A stretch of 28,812 nt of DNA from Leptospira ainlahdjerensis (GTDB lineage: Bacteria > Spirochaetota > Leptospiria > Leptospirales > Leptospiraceae): positions 5,001 through 33,812 of the forward strand of contig NZ_JAFFPU010000045.1 of NCBI RefSeq assembly GCF_016919175.1. Direction: 5' to 3'. The number at the start of each line of letters is the position of its first letter. The stretch's first letter is position 1. The translations under genes and the position numbers were made by a program. The notes beneath the pieces are model-generated. The model was not told the DNA's origin, searched no databases, and saw only the letters and a program-made list of their open reading frames with translations. Below, piece after piece: positions 21,421 through 28,812 of the stretch.

Positions 21421-22191
21421 ATGGTGTCGCGTTTGTTAAAGGTAAAAAATCTCAATAAGTCCTATTCAGTTTCGGGAAAAAAACTCGAAATATTAAAAGA
21501 CATCTCTTTTCAGATCGAAGAAGGAGAATTCATCGCAATTATAGGTCCTTCCGGCTCCGGAAAATCCACATTGCTTGCTATTTCAGCAGGTTTGGATCGT
21601 CCGGACGAGGGAGAAGTGATCTTAGACGGGATTCCTCTCTTGGAAAAAGAGGAAGACGAACTCGCAAAACTCAGAGGAGAAAAAATCGGATTTATTTTTC
21701 AAAATTTTCAACTGATCAAATCGCTCAATGCGTTGGAAAATGTCTCTTTACCTCTTGTTTTAAATTCAAAATTGACAACGGCTCAAATAAGGGATCAAGC
21801 ATTTTCGTGGTTGGAAAAAGTTTCCATGAAAGAAAGAGCTTCAAATTTTCCGGGACAACTTTCGGGAGGAGAAGAACAAAGAATTGCGATCGCAAGATCT
21901 TTCATTCACAATCCGAAAATTTTATTTGCTGACGAACCGACTGCAAACTTAGATAAGAAGAACGGTGAGATGGTGATGAAACTTCTCGCCGAGTTGAATC
22001 AAAGAACTTCTTCCACGTTGATCGTCGTTACTCACGATCATTCCGTCGCCGATCTTGCGGATCGTGTTTTAGAAATGAGCGACGGAAGAATCATTCGAGA
22101 AATTCAAGGCAAGAAGAATCGGTTTCAAAAGAAAGTTTCCGCGAAGTCGGTGAAGTCCGCGAAGAAAAAGGTTTCTAAGAAAAAAAGATGA
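21421..22191 (+). CDS. ABC transporter ATP-binding protein (LolD/YbbA type)
   Basis: The 256-residue ATPase of an exporter-type ABC system of the MacB/LolD/YbbA group. Walker A is GPSGSGKST (42-50), the Q-loop lies in FIFQNFQL, Walker B is ILFADE (167-172) and the H-loop is VTHD with His205. The signature reads LSGGEEQR, with Glu at the usual Gln position. After about residue 230 there is a Lys/Ser-rich basic tail (QKKVSAKSVKSAKKKVSKKK) not found in typical LolD. The stop overlaps the permease start by four bases (ATGA). AAGG abuts ATG 21421 directly, so GTG 21424 or TTG 21433 could be the true start. Confidence 0.92.
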   Translation: MVSRLLKVKNLNKSYSVSGKKLEILKDISFQIEEGEFIAIIGPSGSGKSTLLAISAGLDRPDEGEVILDGIPLLEKEEDELAKLRGEKIGFIFQNFQLIKSLNALENVSLPLVLNSKLTTAQIRDQAFSWLEKVSMKERASNFPGQLSGGEEQRIAIARSFIHNPKILFADEPTANLDKKNGEMVMKLLAELNQRTSSTLIVVTHDHSVADLADRVLEMSDGRIIREIQGKKNRFQKKVSAKSVKSAKKKVSKKKR

Positions 22192-24725
22192 AACTGAAAT
22201 TATTAATTCAATCGATCCTTCGTGATTTTCGTTCTAGAAAAAGTTCTGCGTTGCAGATAGTGTTGGCGATCGCGATCGGGACCGGCTCTGTTACTGCGAT
22301 TCATGCTTATAGAGAAGAATTGAGCCGGTCCATTTTAAAGGAAGCTCGTAACCTCATGGGTTCCGATCTTTTGGTTCAAACCCCTTCGCCGATCACTTCG
22401 GAACAAAGAGAATTTATGTCCCAAAGTCTTCCAAAGGGATCGGAAACATCGGAACTCGTGCAGTTCGCTTCTATGCTTCGAAATCCGGAGAATGACGAAA
22501 CTTCTTTGTCGCTTATCAAAACGATGAAGGGAAGATTTCCTTATTATGGAGAAATTCTAACGGAACCTCCGGGAGCTTATCGCAAACTCAAGGAAGGGGA
22601 GATTCTACTCGAAGAAAGTCTGATTAAGAATCTAAAGCTCAAAGTAGGTTCTTTCGTTTCTCTGGGGGAAAGAAATTTTGTACTGAAGGGAAAGGTTCTC
22701 AAAGAACCCGGAATCGCGGGAAGTTTTCTTTCCATGGCTCCTACTTCGATCATCACTTCTTCGTCATTGGCTTCCACGGGTTTGGAACAAAGAGGTTCGA
22801 GAATCAGTTATCTGGTTCCGATTAAACTTAAGGATCCGAGCATTGCGAGCAAATATAAAGAACTTCATTTTAAGGACTATATTCAAAAAGACTTAACTCT
22901 TTACGATTCTACGGAAACAAACTCCGGTTCTCGAAAGTTCTTAACGAATACTTTGGATTTTTTCAGTTTGCTCGGTTTATCCGCTTTCTTTTTGGGAGGA
23001 ATTTCGATTCTTCTCGCGAGCCGTGCAGGGATTCGAGAAAAGTCGAGTGCTCTTGCCGTTTTGAAATGTTTAGGAGCAAGTCCTAAAACGGTAAGTTTTA
23101 TCGTTTTGGGAGAGTTGTTATTTTTTTCACTGATCGGCTCCATTCTTGGCATCGGCCTGGGAAATATATTGCTCGGTTGGATTCCCGATCTCGCGGGAGA
23201 GGAACTTCTCGGGTTTAAACCGACGATCGGATGGACTTCCTTTTTATGGGGACTTTTGATCGGTATATTGATTCCATTCTTTTCTTCCATCGAATCGCTC
23301 GTAGAAATCCGAACACTAAAACCGATTCTTGCGTTAAGAGAGGAATTTCAAGAGGAAGCCAATCGAATTCCTAAGTTTAGAATCACTCAGGTTTTTGGAT
23401 ATACGATCCTGTTTTTGTTGTTTTTTCTTTTAGCTTGGTGGGAAACGGAAAGTTTTTGGAAAGGATTGATTCTTTGTTCCATTCTTCTCGTTCTTCCCTT
23501 GATCGTCTTCTTGGTATATTCAGGAATTAGAATGTTTATTTCTAAGATTAAAGAAAGGAGCGATCTGACTCCTTTTTCAAGATTTATCATCGGAAAGTTC
23601 GACCGTCCGGGAACAACTCTTTCTTTATCCGTGATCGGCCTTACGAGTTCCTTGTTCATTCTTCTGCTATCTTTGATCGTAAGCGAAAGCCTTTTAGAAT
23701 ACAGCGGAGCTAAGGATAAGGAGAGGCGACCGAATCTTTTTGTGATGGATATTCGTCCCGAACAGAAGGAACATTTTGAGGAAGTTGTGAAAGAATTTGA
23801 TGCGGAGAAGGTGATCGTTGCTCCGGTGATCGGTGCGAGATTATCTAAGATCAACGGCGAGACTGTGAAGAAGGACGAAACCGAATCTTCGGCATTAAAA
23901 AGAGATTGGAGGTCGACCGCGAGAACAAGGGAATATTTTCTTTCTTATCGTAACGATCCGTATCCGACCGAGAAGATTGTGGACGGTGATTTTTGGAGAA
24001 AAGGAGAAGAGGATCAGATCTCGGTTGAGAAAGAATTCTCCACTTATTTGAAGGTCAATTTAGGAGACAGTCTGACCTTTTTGATTGGAGGCGTCGAGGT
24101 TACGGGTGTGATCCGCAACTTTAGAACCGTAAACTGGGCCGATATGCGTCCAAATTTCGTCGTTTTATTTTCGAAAGGAATTTTGGAGAAGGCTCCCGGA
24201 TATTATTTGAGTTCGCTTCGGATCGAATCCGAAGAAAAGAGATACGATTTGCAGAAGAACCTGGTTTCAAAATATCCGAATCTGACGATCATCGATACGG
24301 ACAAAGCGGTGCGTGCCTTCCTGGGAATCTTAGAGAAGATATCGTTTACAATTCGATTGATGACTTGGTTGATTTTAGTTTCTTCTTTGTTGCTGATATT
24401 GACTGCATTGAATTCGAGCCGAAAGGAAAGGATCGAAGAAACCACCTTGTTAAGGATAATCGGAGGCACGTCGAATTTTTTAAAAAAAGTTTTTCTATGG
24501 GAAGGGATTCTTTTAGGCACTTTTTCTTTTTCCTTGGCTTTGCTCTTGGCATGGGGAGCAAACGAATTGATCAGTCAGAAGGTTTTGGAAATTCAACCGT
24601 CGCATCCATTTCTTGAATATTTATTTGCTTATCTATTTACGATTTTTGCTACGACCTCGGTTTACTATTTGAACCTTAGGGGAGAATGGAAAAAGCCGCC
24701 GGCAAGTTTTATGAAAGCTATGTAA
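22188..24725 (+). CDS. FtsX-like ABC permease (YbbP type)
   Basis: The 845-residue membrane partner of the ATPase just upstream. An N-terminal helix (about 22-42) leads into an extracytoplasmic MacB-type domain. Membrane groups follow: FFSLLGLSAFFLGGISILLA and the next three helices (about 255-370), two to three near 400-500, and a final FtsX group (about 725-830, TIRLMTWLILVSSLLLILTAL). Two FtsX modules and about ten helices fit the YbbP class, not the four-helix LolC/E. Such exporters move lipids, lipoproteins or hydrophobic compounds away from the inner membrane. In E. coli ybbAP lies beside tesA; no esterase is next to it here. The substrate is unknown. Confidence 0.9.
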   Translation: MKLKLLIQSILRDFRSRKSSALQIVLAIAIGTGSVTAIHAYREELSRSILKEARNLMGSDLLVQTPSPITSEQREFMSQSLPKGSETSELVQFASMLRNPENDETSLSLIKTMKGRFPYYGEILTEPPGAYRKLKEGEILLEESLIKNLKLKVGSFVSLGERNFVLKGKVLKEPGIAGSFLSMAPTSIITSSSLASTGLEQRGSRISYLVPIKLKDPSIASKYKELHFKDYIQKDLTLYDSTETNSGSRKFLTNTLDFFSLLGLSAFFLGGISILLASRAGIREKSSALAVLKCLGASPKTVSFIVLGELLFFSLIGSILGIGLGNILLGWIPDLAGEELLGFKPTIGWTSFLWGLLIGILIPFFSSIESLVEIRTLKPILALREEFQEEANRIPKFRITQVFGYTILFLLFFLLAWWETESFWKGLILCSILLVLPLIVFLVYSGIRMFISKIKERSDLTPFSRFIIGKFDRPGTTLSLSVIGLTSSLFILLLSLIVSESLLEYSGAKDKERRPNLFVMDIRPEQKEHFEEVVKEFDAEKVIVAPVIGARLSKINGETVKKDETESSALKRDWRSTARTREYFLSYRNDPYPTEKIVDGDFWRKGEEDQISVEKEFSTYLKVNLGDSLTFLIGGVEVTGVIRNFRTVNWADMRPNFVVLFSKGILEKAPGYYLSSLRIESEEKRYDLQKNLVSKYPNLTIIDTDKAVRAFLGILEKISFTIRLMTWLILVSSLLLILTALNSSRKERIEETTLLRIIGGTSNFLKKVFLWEGILLGTFSFSLALLLAWGANELISQKVLEIQPSHPFLEYLFAYLFTIFATTSVYYLNLRGEWKKPPASFMKAM

Positions 24726-24856
24726 TCTTTTTTGTAATTCTTTGTGGAGAATCTTTTCTTCGTACGATTAGAATTCTTCGATTATTTTTTTTAGCATCTC
24801 TTGGTTTTTTTTTCAAAAGAGGGGATGTTCTGAATCCAAAAGGAACCGTAAGAGGT

Positions 24857-25393
24857 ATGGAACAAATTTTTCTCAATTCCGATGAAAGTATAGAATCGGC
24901 CATGACTGAAAGTCAAGATCGAGTTGTTACGCTGCTTGTGCCGGAGTTTTATTTCGAAAGTCTTTCGAAAGAAGAAGGAAAGGTTTTGGGGAAAAAGTTA
25001 CCGTATCTTCTGAGGAGATATGGTAAGTATATGTGCACCCAACCTCGGTTTAACGAGAAGGGGATCACGACACTTTATCAGAAAAAGCAAGGGAAGCTGA
25101 AAAAGCTGAATGTAAGGATGGGGACCGGGTATTGGGCTTTTCTAGGTGTATTAGCCCATTCTCATGGTGTATCTCGTTGTTTTCTTTTTAATTTTTTGCT
25201 GTCTTTGGATCAGGCTGGAGTCGGAGATTTTATCGTGGAAGTTTTAAATAGAGGAGTTCCTACCTTTCACAACGTTTACAGATATATCTGGCAACTAGAA
25301 ATCACACAAAACAAAGTGATTCGTCTACTTCAGTTCGACCCAAACCCGCTTCAAGCTTACTTTGATTCCACTTTTCCGTGGTTAAAGACTTAG
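24857..25393 (+). CDS. DUF1564 family protein
   Basis: A 178-residue member of DUF1564, a family I know as multi-copy in Leptospira and of unknown function. The conserved blocks are present: RVVTLLVPE, LGKKLPYLLRRYGKY, KKLNVRMGTGYWAFLGVLAH, SHGVSRCFLFNFLLSLD and GVPTFHNVYRYIWQLE. I chose ATG 24857 (preceded by AAGAGG) because the family begins at about this point. An upstream in-frame ATG at 24686 lies inside the permease gene and would add 57 hydrophobic, unlike residues. The segment KLNVRM plus two helices split by HGVSR resembles a ribbon-helix-helix DNA-binding unit; that is my inference. It converges on the small cysteine-rich gene. Confidence 0.82.
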   Translation: MEQIFLNSDESIESAMTESQDRVVTLLVPEFYFESLSKEEGKVLGKKLPYLLRRYGKYMCTQPRFNEKGITTLYQKKQGKLKKLNVRMGTGYWAFLGVLAHSHGVSRCFLFNFLLSLDQAGVGDFIVEVLNRGVPTFHNVYRYIWQLEITQNKVIRLLQFDPNPLQAYFDSTFPWLKT

Positions 25394-25442
25394 AAAGCTT
25401 GTCCGAAACATTTTTAGAGTTCCTTGAAATTGAGGAAATATC

Positions 25443-25474
25443 TTCCTAAAGGACCGTTTGTTGTCCTCTAGGAA
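25443..25474. terminator. Hairpin between convergent genes
   Basis: TTCCTA (25443-25448) pairs with TAGGAA (25469-25474) and AGGAC (25450-25454) with GTCCT (25463-25467), with one A-C mismatch and an 8-base loop. It lies between the DUF1564 stop and the end of the cysteine-rich gene, eight bases from the latter, where a bidirectional terminator would be expected. No strong T tract follows on either strand. Confidence 0.5.
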
Positions 25475-25482
25475 AAAGAATC

Positions 25483-25779
25483 CTATTCTTTTAGATTAGA
25501 AGCGAAGAATTCCTGATTGTTTGGGAATTGAGTTTTCGCAGAACAGACTTTATAGTTGGAAGCGGAAGGACAAGACGCGGTTCCGCCGACTTTACAGCCT
25601 TTATCTTGGCATTTCTTTCGGTTATCAAAAGTGTCGGAGCCGGTATATCTGCAATAATCTCTGCAAATATCCGCAGATCCGGAAGTGCAAATATAACAAC
25701 CGTCTGCAGAAAGATCTTTCAAAAAGAAGAAAGAAACTAAAATAACGGCGATCAAAACTGAGTTCTGAAACTTTTTCAT
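25483..25779 (-). CDS. Small secreted cysteine-rich protein
   Basis: I do not recognise the family of this 98-residue protein. It has a clear export signal: basic start (MKK), hydrophobic core (VLIAVILVSFFFL, 8-20) and a likely cleavage after LSA at about 25. The mature part of about 73 residues holds eight cysteines (28, 31, 39, 43, 57, 62, 70, 79), in the patterns CYIC, CRDYC and CQDKGC, which suggests four disulfides. There is no lipobox before Cys28 (the sequence is SADGC), so it is probably periplasmic or secreted, not a lipoprotein. Its start is 114 bases from the start side of no other gene; the YqgE gene ends upstream on the same strand. Confidence 0.75.
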   Translation of the reverse strand: MKKFQNSVLIAVILVSFFFLKDLSADGCYICTSGSADICRDYCRYTGSDTFDNRKKCQDKGCKVGGTASCPSASNYKVCSAKTQFPNNQEFFASNLKE

Positions 25780-25844
25780 AAAATTCCCCTACCGGAATCT
25801 GATCATAAAAATTCTTCGATCTCTGTAAAGGCAAAATTTGAATC

Positions 25845-26393
<549 letters not shown>

Positions 26394-26417
26394 TCGTTTT
26401 ACCGGTTTAGACCATTC

Positions 26418-27386
<969 letters not shown>

Positions 27387-27453
27387 TTTTTGTCCTTTTT
27401 TCTTACGCTTGTTTCTGCGTTCTTTGGGGAATTCCCAGGCTTCTTTTGATGAT

Positions 27454-27498
27454 AAAAAAACAGCCTGAAGTTCTTTTTTTGATTCGAATTCTTCAGGC
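27454..27498 (-). terminator. Intrinsic terminator after dnaJ
   Basis: On the minus strand, 13 bases past the dnaJ stop, GCCTGAAG and CTTCAGGC (27491-27498 and 27463-27470 on the plus strand) form a perfect 8-bp stem with a 20-base loop. Two bases later comes a run of seven T (27454-27460). This is a textbook Rho-independent terminator apart from the long loop. It separates dnaJ from the Gfo/Idh gene. Confidence 0.75.
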
Positions 27499-27511
27499 CG
27501 AGTTCTCTTAT

Positions 27512-28652
<1,141 letters not shown>

Positions 28653-28716
28653 CAGCGCTGATTCTTATTGGGTAAGTTTGATTGCGAATCCAACACCTTC
28701 GATGTCTTCAAGAATT

Positions 28717-28744
28717 CCCGCGTTAGCCGTTAGGGGGACGCGGG
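28717..28744. repeat. GC-rich inverted repeat upstream of dnaJ
   Basis: CCCGCGT (28717-28723) and ACGCGGG (28738-28744) are exact reverse complements with a 14-base centre. They stand out from the AT-rich flanks. The repeat lies about 80-110 bases upstream of the dnaJ start (minus strand) and 30 bases before a possible plus-strand start at 28775. It may be a leader structure, an operator or a terminator; on the plus strand T runs follow at 28760-28770. Confidence 0.4.
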
Positions 28745-28774
28745 GTGGGCTACTAAAAGTTTTTATTTTTTATC

Positions 28775-28812
28775 ATGATCCCCAACAGTATAATCATCGT
28801 CGGCGCCCGTTT
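28775..28812 (+). CDS. Possible start of a divergent gene (partial)
   Basis: ATG at 28775 opens a frame that runs off the window and reads MIPNSIIIVGAR. The hydrophobic strand followed by a Gly looks like the start of a Rossmann-type nucleotide-binding fold. There is no clear ribosome site, since a T-rich run precedes it, and only twelve full codons are visible. I list it as a possibility only. Confidence 0.25.
   Translation, partial: MIPNSIIIVGAR

Noticed and set aside
24686..24856. An N-terminal extension of the DUF1564 protein starting inside the permease gene.
   Set aside because: The added residues are hydrophobic and unlike the family start; ATG 24857 with AAGAGG fits the family length.
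28665..28771. Minus-strand frame ending in ILEDIEGVGFAIKLTQ just upstream of dnaJ, as the end of another gene.
   Set aside because: An in-frame stop lies about 34 codons upstream and there is no plausible start codon between.

Overview
The window reads as a chromosomal segment of a Leptospira (Spirochaetes), probably a pathogen-clade species. The base for this is a DUF1564 protein (a family I know only from Leptospira), several conserved-hypothetical proteins of leptospiral style, two tandem many-pass membrane paralogs typical of the genus, and moderately AT-rich DNA. The species call is inference. Coding density is high. I see no tRNA, rRNA, insertion sequence, phage or CRISPR array.

Layout. 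1-261 is the C-terminal end of a KtrB/TrkH potassium-channel subunit. 479-1185 is a VapBC toxin-antitoxin pair with a promoter-like sequence and an operator-like inverted repeat over the antitoxin start. 1228-3386 holds eutB-eutC, the two subunits of B12-dependent ethanolamine ammonia-lyase, with no microcompartment genes nearby. 3474-4373 is a UbiA-family phosphoribosyl-transferase-like membrane enzyme. 4655-7601 encodes a membrane-anchored thioredoxin-like protein, a DUF1566 lipoprotein and an unrecognised protein. 7598-12868 is a minus-strand run: an acyltransferase-3 protein, signal peptidase I, and two paralogous membrane proteins that look like glycosyltransferases.

13134-18067 is a plus-strand run: a helical protein, an SPFH-SHOCT (YdjI-like) protein, threonine synthase, a histidine-kinase-like ATPase and a tail-anchored membrane protein. 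It converges on leuS, whose upstream neighbour is a tiny zinc-ribbon protein. The 298-base gap between these convergent units holds several strong inverted repeats. 21421-24725 is a LolD/FtsX-type ABC exporter (YbbA-YbbP class) preceded by an 11-bp inverted repeat. The right end holds the DUF1564 gene, a small secreted eight-cysteine protein, a YqgE/AlgH protein, a Gfo/Idh/MocA dehydrogenase that may be GnnA of lipid A biosynthesis, and dnaJ with a clear intrinsic terminator.

Several genes bear on the envelope: lipoprotein, signal peptidase, acyltransferase, polyprenyl-phosphate enzyme, glycosyltransferase-like pair, ABC exporter and possible GnnA. No gene-free stretch exceeds 300 bases. In 262-478, 4405-4654, 9434-9639 and 12869-13133 I see no convincing gene or RNA.
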